From the NCBI RefSeq assembly GCF_002088975.1, contig NZ_NCST01000038.1, positions 62,001 through 126,000 of the forward strand: DNA of 64,000 nt, in the 5' to 3' direction. The stretch is from Henriciella aquimarina. Its GTDB lineage: Bacteria; Pseudomonadota; Alphaproteobacteria; Caulobacterales; Hyphomonadaceae. The position numbers were made by a program, and so were the translations under genes. Shown piece by piece: positions 57,724 through 64,000 of this stretch. The first letter of the stretch is position 1. Each line of letters begins with the position of its first letter. The notes under the pieces were generated by a model. The model ran no database searches and was not told where the DNA came from. It saw nothing but the letters and a program-made list of their open reading frames with translations.

Positions 57724-58235
57724 GAGACGCTCACCACCTTCTTCGCGGTGAAGGCCGCATCGCTGGTCGTCGACCGGGCTTCGATCTCGATATCCCACTG
57801 GCCGCTGGCGAGTTCAGGCAGGGTCGCCTCATAGCTGCCCCGGTGCCCGCGCACGGGCGTCAGGGTGACGGTGGTATCGCTCGCCGTCGTGGCCAGCCGG
57901 CGCAGGGTGGCCTTTACCTCCAGCATGGAGAGCGGCGCCCCGCCCTCGTCTGCCGCCTCGACGCGCAGGACAGAAGACCCTTCGCCGACGAGCCCGGCCC
58001 GCATGGTCCAGCCAAGCGCGTCCTGGGCATGGCGGGCCTCGATCTTTTCATTGTAGTTGAGGCCCTGGAGATAGGACTTCTCGACATCCTCACCGGGGAA
58101 GCTGGTCACCGCCGAATACACGAAGAAGCCGTTTACCGTGAACATCACCCCGAAGAAGGCGAGCATGATGAGCAGGACATGCCAGCCCTTGAGTTTTGCA
58201 TCGGGGTCCTGGCGGTATTGAGGGGAAGTCGCCAT
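57720..58235 (-). CDS. ccoH: FixH/CcoH oxidase-assembly protein
   Basis: The 171-residue protein has one N-terminal membrane helix (about 18-42) and a periplasmic beta-rich domain. The features GWHVLLIMLAFFGVMFTVNG (the helix, split by family alignment) and YNEKIEARHAQDALGW near 75-90 are those of FixH. It helps cbb3 assembly and interacts with the oxidase and CcoI. The start lies two bases after the ccoG stop. The C-terminal part ends VVSVS. Confidence 0.88.
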   Translation of the reverse strand: MATSPQYRQDPDAKLKGWHVLLIMLAFFGVMFTVNGFFVYSAVTSFPGEDVEKSYLQGLNYNEKIEARHAQDALGWTMRAGLVGEGSSVLRVEAADEGGAPLSMLEVKATLRRLATTASDTTVTLTPVRGHRGSYEATLPELASGQWDIEIEARSTTSDAAFTAKKVVSVS

Positions 58236-58237
58236 GA

Positions 58238-59692
58238 TCAGTCTCCAGCCATGAAGGATGTGCGGTTGGTGTGAACCTCGCCGGTTGCGGTGTCGGTGAG
58301 GGTGAGGCGGAAATACTGCCGCCCGTCAGCCTTGCCCTCGGGCACCGTCACCAGCATGCGGTAGCGGTCAACGCCGTGAGAGGCCACTGGCAGGATCAGC
58401 CGGTCGTCCGCGGTGTCCTCCAGGCCGACCACTTCGATCTCGAGGCCCTGGATCCCGCTGGCCAGCAGCAGCATCTCGCGCGCCTCGCCCGACTTGTTGA
58501 CAAGCTTCAGCGTATAGCCATTGCGGATATCGCCATTCGAGAGGCGGACATAAGGCGGCGAACGGTCCTTGAGCACATTCACCTCGAACGTACCGCGGCT
58601 GAACAGGCCAAAGGCCATCAGCGAGGCGATCGAGACGATCAGGAAGGCGTAAAGCACGGTCCGCGCACGGACGAGCCGGTATTTCGGTGTCTCGCCCACG
58701 GCCCGCTGCGCCACAGCGACATCGGTGTCATAGGCGATGAGCCCGGTCGGACGGCCGACCTTTTTCATCATCTCGTCGCAGGCATCGATGCAGAGCGCGC
58801 AGTGGATGCATTCCAGCTGCGAGCCGTCGCGAATGTCGATGCCCATCGGGCAGACCTGGACGCACTGCTTGCAGTCGATGCAGTCGCCACGGCCGTCCCA
58901 GCCCTCGCCCTTGCGCAGCGGACCGCGCGGCTCGCCCCGGTCATAGCGGTAGGTGACGTTCAGTGCGTGCTCGTCGGTGAGCGCGGCCTGGATGCGCGGC
59001 CACGGGCAGAGATAGGTGCAGACCTGCTCGCGCATTGTGCCGGCGAGCGCATAGGTCGTGAAGGTGAGGATGCCGGCGAACCAGTAGGCCGAGAGCGGCG
59101 CCTCACCGATGAAGAAGGTCTGGGCGATCATCCGCGCATCATGGAAGTAGAGGATGAAGGCCCCGCCCGTCAGGAAGGCGATGATCAGCCAGACAATATG
59201 CTTGCCGACCTTGCGCCAGGCCTTGTTGAAGCTCCACGGCTGATGGTCCAGCCGCATGCGCTTGGCCCGGTCGCCCTCAAAGGCGCGTTCGACCCAGATA
59301 TAGAGGTCGGTCCACACCGTCTGCGGGCAGGCATAGCCGCACCAGACCCGGCCGAACAGCGAGGTCACCAGGAAGAGACCAAGCGCCGCCAGGATCATCA
59401 GGCCGGCGAGGTAATAGGCTTCCTGCGGCCAGATCTCGATGCCGAAGAAGAAGAAGCGTTCCCCTCCAAAGTCCGCGAGCACGGCCTGGTCCGGCACCCC
59501 TGCCCCACGCTCCCAGCGCAGCCAGGGCACGAGGTAGTAGATGCCGAGCAGGATCGCCATCGCCGCCCACTTCACCGTCCGGAACTTGCCGTGGGCAAGC
59601 TTCGGATAGATCTGCTTCCGCTTGGAATAGAGGTCCTGCGGCGGCGGGACGGGCGGCGGGGATTTGGACGATATGAGGGAAACGCGGTTCAT
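58238..59692 (-). CDS. ccoG: Cytochrome oxidase accessory iron-sulfur protein CcoG/FixG
   Basis: The 484-residue inner-membrane protein has about five helices and two 4Fe-4S clusters: CIDCKQCVQVCP and CIHCALCIDACD in the cytoplasmic region at about 265-300. The N-terminal YSKRKQIYPKLAHGKFR leads into the first helix. An Ig-like periplasmic domain closes the protein. CcoG is described as a cupric reductase needed for cbb3 biogenesis. Its start is 11 bases after the ccoP stop, so it continues the ccoNOQP operon. Confidence 0.92.
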   Translation of the reverse strand: MNRVSLISSKSPPPVPPPQDLYSKRKQIYPKLAHGKFRTVKWAAMAILLGIYYLVPWLRWERGAGVPDQAVLADFGGERFFFFGIEIWPQEAYYLAGLMILAALGLFLVTSLFGRVWCGYACPQTVWTDLYIWVERAFEGDRAKRMRLDHQPWSFNKAWRKVGKHIVWLIIAFLTGGAFILYFHDARMIAQTFFIGEAPLSAYWFAGILTFTTYALAGTMREQVCTYLCPWPRIQAALTDEHALNVTYRYDRGEPRGPLRKGEGWDGRGDCIDCKQCVQVCPMGIDIRDGSQLECIHCALCIDACDEMMKKVGRPTGLIAYDTDVAVAQRAVGETPKYRLVRARTVLYAFLIVSIASLMAFGLFSRGTFEVNVLKDRSPPYVRLSNGDIRNGYTLKLVNKSGEAREMLLLASGIQGLEIEVVGLEDTADDRLILPVASHGVDRYRMLVTVPEGKADGRQYFRLTLTDTATGEVHTNRTSFMAGD

Positions 59693-59703
59693 GGGTCTGG
59701 CGC

Positions 59704-60591
59704 CTATTCTCCGCCACCAAGCGAGTGGACATAGACGGCAAGCGACTTGATCGTGGCATCGTCCAGACGCTCGCCCCAGGCCGGCATGTGGGCATTCCGG
59801 GCATTGTAGACGGTGTTGTAGATGTCACGATACTCGCTGCCGAACTGCCAGTTCTGGTCCGTCAGGTTCGGGGCACCGACAGAGCGGTCGCCCTTGCCTT
59901 CATCGCCGTGGCAGGTCGCGCACTGGGCCGCGAAGATGTCGGCCCCGCGGGCGGCGGCGTCTTCATCAACCTCATCATGGCCCGAGATCAGCAGGACATG
60001 GCTGACCACATCATCGATCTGCGAGGTGGTCAGCAGCCCGTCGCGGCCAAAGGCCGGCATGGCCGAGAACCGGGTCTCGGGATCTTCCTCGTGGCGGATG
60101 CCGTGACGGATGGTCTGCTCGATGCCGTCCAGCGTGCCCGACCAGAGCCAGACATCGTCGGCCAGCGTCGGATAGCCCTTGGCGCCCCGCCCGCCAGCGC
60201 CGTGACAGGTCGCGCAATTGTCGCCGAAGGCGCTCTCGCCGGCCGCCATGGCGAACTGCTGCAGCGAGCGGTCCGTCTGGATTTCCGACAGGCTCGCATT
60301 GACGAGCATGCTGCCTTCCTCGGCCCGCGCACTGCGCAGCGCTTCGACCTCGTTGGCAACGTTCACCCGGTCGGAATGGCCGCCGATACCGCGCGTATTG
60401 GTGCCAAGGCCCGGCAGGGCCGGAATGGCCGGCATGATGACCATGTAGACCAGCGAGAAGGCGATCGTGGCGTACCAGATGTAGAGCCACCAGCGCGGGA
60501 GCGGATTGTTCAACTCCTTGATGCCGTCCCATTCATGGCCGGTTGTTTCGACCCCGGTCGGCTGATCGATATCCTTGTTATGGTCACTCAT
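59704..60591 (-). CDS. ccoP: cbb3 oxidase subunit III CcoP (dihaem cytochrome c)
   Basis: This protein of 295 residues is a membrane-anchored dihaem cytochrome. The N-terminal helix (about 35-60, preceded by NNPLPRWWLYIWY) leads to two class I cytochrome domains with CATCH at about 120 and again at about 210. Met ligands lie in FSAMPAFGRDG and AHMPAWGERL. It passes electrons from soluble cytochrome c to CcoO. GGGAG seven bases upstream supports ATG 60591. The start overlaps the ccoQ end by eight bases. Confidence 0.93.
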   Translation of the reverse strand: MSDHNKDIDQPTGVETTGHEWDGIKELNNPLPRWWLYIWYATIAFSLVYMVIMPAIPALPGLGTNTRGIGGHSDRVNVANEVEALRSARAEEGSMLVNASLSEIQTDRSLQQFAMAAGESAFGDNCATCHGAGGRGAKGYPTLADDVWLWSGTLDGIEQTIRHGIRHEEDPETRFSAMPAFGRDGLLTTSQIDDVVSHVLLISGHDEVDEDAAARGADIFAAQCATCHGDEGKGDRSVGAPNLTDQNWQFGSEYRDIYNTVYNARNAHMPAWGERLDDATIKSLAVYVHSLGGGE

Positions 60592-60745
60592 CTCCGGGCT
60601 CCCGGTCTTGAAGAGGAAGTTGGGCAGCCTCGTCGAAGCGCTTCTGATTGCGCGGCCACAAGGCGTAAACGAGAACGACGGCAAAGATCGCGAAGAAGTA
60701 GATCAGACCGCCGGTTTGCGCGAAACGGGAAAGATGTTCGTACAC
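60584..60745 (-). CDS. ccoQ: cbb3 oxidase small subunit CcoQ
   Basis: This 53-residue membrane protein has a single helix (about 13-31) followed by LWPRNQKRFDEAA, the CcoQ hallmark. The start is GTG at 60745, with AGGAGG six bases upstream. It overlaps the ccoP start by eight bases and begins 12 bases after the ccoO stop. CcoQ stabilises the oxidase complex. Confidence 0.9.
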   Translation of the reverse strand: MYEHLSRFAQTGGLIYFFAIFAVVLVYALWPRNQKRFDEAAQLPLQDREPGDE

Positions 60746-60756
60746 GGATATCCTCC

Positions 60757-61533
60757 TTAGCGCCGGTTCATCAGGTCTTCGGCTTCGTAGGTGGAGAAAT
60801 CCACCAGCGTACCGGTCATCTGCAGATAGGCGACGAGCGCATCCATCTCGGTGATCCGGTCCGGATCGAGGTCGAAGTCACGGATCTGGACGGTGCCCTC
60901 ACGGCCGGACGCTTCGGTATAGCGGGCCGTCAGCGCATCCTGCTCGTCGAAATAGGCCTCCGGGTCCACCTGGGCGACGAGGTCGGCCTTGGCGTTCTCG
61001 ATCATCTCATCGGTGTAGGGAACACCAACCATGCGCAGCGCTTTCAGATCCGCCTCTATGTTGTCGTAATCAAGAGACTTTTCCGCGAGGAAGGCATAGG
61101 GCGGCATGATCGATTCCGGCACCAGAGCACGCGGGTCGATCAGGTGGTCGACATGCCACTCGTCGGAATACTTCCCGCCGACCCGGGCCAGGTCCGGCCC
61201 GGTCCGCTTGGAGCCCCACTGGAAGGGGTGGTCGTACATCGACTCCGCAGCCAGCGAATAGTGGCCATAGCGTTCCACCTCGTCACGCAGCGGGCGCACC
61301 ATCTGCGAGTGGCAGACATAGCAGCCCTCGCGGAGATAGATGTTGCGGCCGGCCACTTCGAGCGGGGTATAGGGGCGCATGCCTTCCACCTTCTCGATGG
61401 TGTTCTCCATATAGAAGAGCGGAGCCATCTGGATGATCCCGCCGATCGACACCGTAATCAGGATGGCGATCGTGAGGATAAGCGAGTGGCGTTCAAGGAC
61501 GCCGTGATTGTTGAGAAGTCCCATGGTCTTCAC
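60757..61533 (-). CDS. ccoO: cbb3 oxidase subunit II CcoO (monohaem cytochrome c)
   Basis: The 258-residue subunit has an N-terminal membrane helix (about 15-38), a haem-binding CYVCH motif near residue 72, and a Met-ligand region with [10 protein letters not shown]. It bridges CcoP and CcoN. AGGAG lies three bases before the GTG at 61533 and 12 bases before the ATG at 61524, so the start is uncertain by three residues. It follows ccoN by six bases. Confidence 0.92.
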   Translation of the reverse strand: MKTMGLLNNHGVLERHSLILTIAILITVSIGGIIQMAPLFYMENTIEKVEGMRPYTPLEVAGRNIYLREGCYVCHSQMVRPLRDEVERYGHYSLAAESMYDHPFQWGSKRTGPDLARVGGKYSDEWHVDHLIDPRALVPESIMPPYAFLAEKSLDYDNIEADLKALRMVGVPYTDEMIENAKADLVAQVDPEAYFDEQDALTARYTEASGREGTVQIRDFDLDPDRITEMDALVAYLQMTGTLVDFSTYEAEDLMNRR

Positions 61534-61539
61534 AGGCTC

Positions 61540-63219
61540 CTATTCGGCAGGTTGGAGGGAGGCAGCCGCCGGCGGGTTGCTGACAGCAGGCGCGTCGGCG
61601 GGCTGGTTGATGCGCTCATGGCCCATCGCCGTCCGGACGAGGTTGTAGGCCATGATCAGGGCACCGCTGAAGTAGAGCAGCCCGCCCACCATACGGATGA
61701 TGTAGCTGATGTGCTTGGCCTCGACGGTTTCCACGAAGGCATATTCGAGGAAGCCGAACTCGTTATAGGCACGCCACATCAGGCCTTCCATGATCCCGGC
61801 GAACCACATCGACACGATGTAGAAGACGATGCCGATGGTCGCGAGCCAGAAGTGCCATTCGACCAGCGCGATGGAGTAGAGGCTTTTGCGCTTCCAGAGC
61901 CACTGCGTCAGGCAGTAGAGCGCGCCGAAGGAGATGAAGCCGACCCAGCCGAGCGCACCCGAGTGCACGTGGCCGATGCCCCACTCGGTGTAGTGGCTGA
62001 GCGAGTTCACCGCGCGGACCGACATCAGCGGGCCTTCGAAGGTCGACATGCCGTAGAAGGCGAGCGAGACGACCATCATGCGGACCACCGGATCGGTGCG
62101 CAGCTTGTCCCAGGCGCCCGACAGGGTCATCACGCCGTTGATCATGCCGCCCCAGGAGGGCATCCACAGCATGATCGAGAAGGTCATGCCCAGCGTCTGC
62201 GCCCATTGCGGCAGCGCGGTGTAGTGCAGGTGGTGCGGACCGGCCCAGATATAGATGAAGATCAGCGACCAGAAGTGCACGATGGACAGCCGGTAGGAAT
62301 AGACCGGACGGTTCACCCGCTTCGGAATGTAATAGTACATGATCGCCAGGAAGCCGGTCGTCAGGAAGAAGCCGACGGCGTTGTGGCCATACCACCACTG
62401 GGTCAGCGCGTCCTGGACGCCGGAGAAGAGCTGGTAGCTCTTGGACGAGGCCAGCGACACCGGCAGCGACAGGTTGTTGACGATGTGCAGCATCGCGATG
62501 GTCACGATGAAGGACAGGTAGAACCAGTTGGCCACATAGATGTGCGGCTCCTTGCGCTTCCACAGCGTGCCCAGGAAGATGATCAGATAGGTGACCCAGA
62601 CAATGGTCAGCCACAGATCGGCATACCATTCCGGCTCGGCATATTCCTTCGACTGGGTAACGCCCATCAGATAGCCGGTGGCCGCCAGGACGATGAAGAG
62701 CTGGTAGCCCCAGAAGACGAACCATGGCCACATGCCGCCAAAGAGGCGGGCGCGTGTGGTGCGCTGGACGACGTGAAAGCTGGTGGCCAGAAGGACGTTA
62801 CCGCCAAACGCAAAAATCACCGCCGAGGTGTGCAGCGGCCGCAGGCGCCCGAAATTCGTGAAACCCCACTGTTCGAAATAGAAGAGATTCGGCCAGGTCA
62901 GCTGCAGGGCGATGACGATGCCGACGAGAAGGCCGGCAATACCCCAGAACATCGAGGCGAAAACGCCGAACTTGACCAGCGTATCTTCATACTTGGTCTC
63001 GTCGAACGGGTCGCGCCCCTCGAGCTTGCCGGCCCAGAGGCCGATCCCGACCAGCCAGGCAGCGAGCGCAAAAAGGAAGATGGTCGCATGAACGCCCATA
63101 AGGCGGTCCATGGCGTTAGCGGCGATATAGATGGACAGGATGGCAAAGACGCCCAGCAGGCCTGCAACGCTTGCCGTGCTGTTGTCCATCCCGCCCCGCT
63201 TGAGTGTGGCAGTGCTCAC
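61540..63219 (-). CDS. ccoN: cbb3 oxidase subunit I CcoN
   Basis: The 559-residue subunit is the catalytic haem-copper core with about 12-14 helices. Conserved His residues are seen in [45 protein letters not shown] and [12 protein letters not shown], corresponding to haem b, Cu and haem b3 ligands. It reduces O2 to water with high affinity. AGGGG seven bases before the GTG at 63219 favours that start; an ATG at 63189 would shorten it by 10 residues. It heads ccoNOQPGHIS. No classic TTGA-N6-TCAA box was found in the 167 bases upstream, only a CATACGTATG palindrome. Confidence 0.94.
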   Translation of the reverse strand: MSTATLKRGGMDNSTASVAGLLGVFAILSIYIAANAMDRLMGVHATIFLFALAAWLVGIGLWAGKLEGRDPFDETKYEDTLVKFGVFASMFWGIAGLLVGIVIALQLTWPNLFYFEQWGFTNFGRLRPLHTSAVIFAFGGNVLLATSFHVVQRTTRARLFGGMWPWFVFWGYQLFIVLAATGYLMGVTQSKEYAEPEWYADLWLTIVWVTYLIIFLGTLWKRKEPHIYVANWFYLSFIVTIAMLHIVNNLSLPVSLASSKSYQLFSGVQDALTQWWYGHNAVGFFLTTGFLAIMYYYIPKRVNRPVYSYRLSIVHFWSLIFIYIWAGPHHLHYTALPQWAQTLGMTFSIMLWMPSWGGMINGVMTLSGAWDKLRTDPVVRMMVVSLAFYGMSTFEGPLMSVRAVNSLSHYTEWGIGHVHSGALGWVGFISFGALYCLTQWLWKRKSLYSIALVEWHFWLATIGIVFYIVSMWFAGIMEGLMWRAYNEFGFLEYAFVETVEAKHISYIIRMVGGLLYFSGALIMAYNLVRTAMGHERINQPADAPAVSNPPAAASLQPAE

Positions 63220-63325
63220 CAGGTTTCCCCTCAGTCTTCTCCCCAGCCGCACCTGCAGCCTGAATGGGGCGTTCCATTGATGAGCGAGGGAATAAATGAG
63301 TGCGTCAAAAGCCAACATAAGGGGT

Positions 63326-63335
63326 CATACGTATG
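63326..63335. promoter_or_regulatory. CATACGTATG palindrome in the ccoN divergent promoter
   Basis: A perfect 10-base palindrome lies between ccoN (start 63219) and the divergent small gene (start 63387). Its TACGTA core is compatible with, but does not prove, FixJ-type recognition. A FixL-like gene starts nearby. The rest of this 167-base region shows no full FNR/FixK box. Confidence 0.3.
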
Positions 63336-63386
63336 GGCCAGCCTGTCGCAGCGTGGCTTATTCCGGCCGAAGAGGAGACCACGACC

Positions 63387-63650
63387 ATGCTTCGTCTGAC
63401 TGTATTTCTTGCCGGGTTCATTCTTGCCGCCGCCGCGCTGCCGACGGTGCTGGAGCATCATGCCCGCGCCGAGATCATGCAGCTGGCCTGGTGCTCGTCA
63501 TCGGGCGGGGCCGGCCCGGCCGGGACCGGGTTTTTCGGCATGCACTGCATGGCCTGCCCTGTGCTGCTGGGCAGCATCGGCCTGATGATCGTCAGCCCGT
63601 TCATCCACTCGATCCGCCGCTTCGCGCTTCTCCGGGCTAGCGGCAAATGA
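63387..63650 (+). CDS. Small Cys-containing membrane protein of unknown function
   Basis: The protein of 87 residues has an N-terminal hydrophobic segment (about 4-20, possibly a signal peptide) and a second helix at about 58-75. Between them lies WCSSSGG and then GMHCMACP, three cysteines with neighbouring Met and His residues that could bind a metal such as copper. GAGGAG nine bases before ATG 63387 supports the start; an in-frame ATG at 63333 lies next to the palindrome. It is divergent from ccoN and precedes the FixL-like gene. I do not recognise a family. A role in oxidase metal supply or regulation is suggested by position alone. Confidence 0.6.
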   Translation: MLRLTVFLAGFILAAAALPTVLEHHARAEIMQLAWCSSSGGAGPAGTGFFGMHCMACPVLLGSIGLMIVSPFIHSIRRFALLRASGK

Positions 63651-63767
63651 CCACAATCCTCCCGCCGTCTATACAGCACATGTTGACCTCCTGCCCCCGC
63701 TTGGCGCATTGCATAGCGTGGATAGGCGGAGGTGCGTGCGCTGGTTCGGCAGGAACTGATATACGAT

Positions 63768-64000
63768 ATGGCGGAGATGGACGTTGACGCGCTCCATCAG
63801 CACTTCCGGTCGATTCTCCAATCGGTGCCGGATGCCATGGTCGTCATCAATGATGCCGGCATCATCACCGCGTTCAGCCGCGCGGCGGAAGCGCTGTTCG
63901 GCTATGAGGCCAATGAGCTGCTCGGGCAGAATGTCAGCATCCTCATGGCGCCGACCGACAAGGCGCAGCACGACGAATACATCATGCGCTACCTCCGCAC
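63768..64000 (+). CDS. PAS-domain sensor, FixL-like (cut by window edge)
   Basis: Only the first 77 residues or so are present. After a short helix, the PAS core begins FRSILQSVPDAMVVINDAG and continues with FSRAAEALFGYEANELLGQN and the NVSILMAPTD segment, the usual sequence of FixL-type PAS domains. The oxygen-binding His, if present, and the kinase domain would lie beyond the window. The start is uncertain: a GTG at 63732 overlaps GGAGG, while ATGs at 63768 and 63777 lack strong ribosome sites. Position next to cbb3 genes and the presence of a FixK-like gene support FixL, but another PAS sensor cannot be excluded. Confidence 0.7.
   Translation, partial: MAEMDVDALHQHFRSILQSVPDAMVVINDAGIITAFSRAAEALFGYEANELLGQNVSILMAPTDKAQHDEYIMRYLR

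Noticed and set aside
63220-63386. FNR/FixK box in the ccoN promoter
   Set aside because: TTGATGAGCGAG and a GTCAA half-site occur, but no TTGA-N6-TCAA arrangement could be built from them.
59725-63399. 1224-codon open frame on the plus strand
   Set aside because: It lies antisense to ccoN, ccoO, ccoQ and ccoP, whose haem and metal motifs are intact. The translation has no recognisable domain and is typical of high-GC shadow frames.
1-64000. CRISPR array, tRNA, rRNA, IS element or prophage
   Set aside because: No spaced identical repeats, no recognisable RNA gene and no transposase, integrase or phage structural gene were found.

Overview
The window is about 62-65% GC by eye, densely packed, and reads as a chromosome segment of an alphaproteobacterium. 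A Caulobacterales/Hyphomonadaceae-like organism is suggested by the CC0125-type lipoprotein, the TonB-receptor style, a complete ccoNOQP-GHIS set next to a FixL-like sensor and a FixK-like regulator, and a PHA synthase. The taxon is inference. No rRNA, tRNA, CRISPR array, IS element or phage gene was recognised.

Region 1 (1-3.6 kb) is an iron- or metal-linked module. A truncated PepSY membrane protein and an ApbE-like flavin transferase with a DUF2271 tail run leftward. They diverge, across a Fur-like palindrome, from a periplasmic DUF4198 protein and a lipoprotein with four EF-hands.

Region 2 (3.7-23.1 kb) looks like a catabolic gene set for an unidentified organic compound. It holds an aldehyde dehydrogenase-SDR-MFS operon, a MalT-like (LAL) LuxR regulator, a tightly overlapping operon (HyuA-like protein, DUF917 protein, NCS1 permease, amidase signature enzyme, secreted esterase), a TonB receptor with an exported amidohydrolase, an HSL-type esterase and a family III CoA-transferase. 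The heptamer TTACCCG, repeated at about one or two helical turns, occurs in the promoters of these units. It is the best candidate for an uncharacterised regulon, read by the LAL regulator.

Region 3 (23.2-31.8 kb) has a PaiB-like protein divergent from a MocR regulator, an AraC regulator, then a Fur-box-preceded operon: TonB receptor, an apparent DUF3325/DUF3649-like fusion and a PepSY membrane protein. A lipoprotein and a carboxymuconolactone decarboxylase-like protein follow.

Region 4 (31.8-53 kb) is dominated by reactive sulfur and low-oxygen physiology. It contains an RND pump with a thiol-bearing ArsR repressor, a type I-like sulfide:quinone oxidoreductase with TrxC, a FixK-like regulator, Pta-AckA, a phasin-like protein and PHA synthase, a YeeE/YedE pair, a 1-Cys peroxiredoxin, a BigR/SqrR-like repressor, a persulfide dioxygenase, a phosphatase-like/SQR fusion, a SulP transporter, a second MBL-rhodanese protein and a second 1-Cys peroxiredoxin. 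A strong intrinsic terminator ends it. A 24-base near-repeat lies in both divergent promoters that would drive the sulfide genes.

Region 5 (53-64 kb) is feoAB with a Fur-like site, the complete cbb3 oxidase operon with its assembly genes, a divergent small Cys-containing membrane protein and the start of a PAS/FixL-like sensor. Regions 4 and 5 together fit a cell that oxidises sulfide into the quinone pool, respires at low oxygen, and stores or overflows carbon as PHA or acetate.
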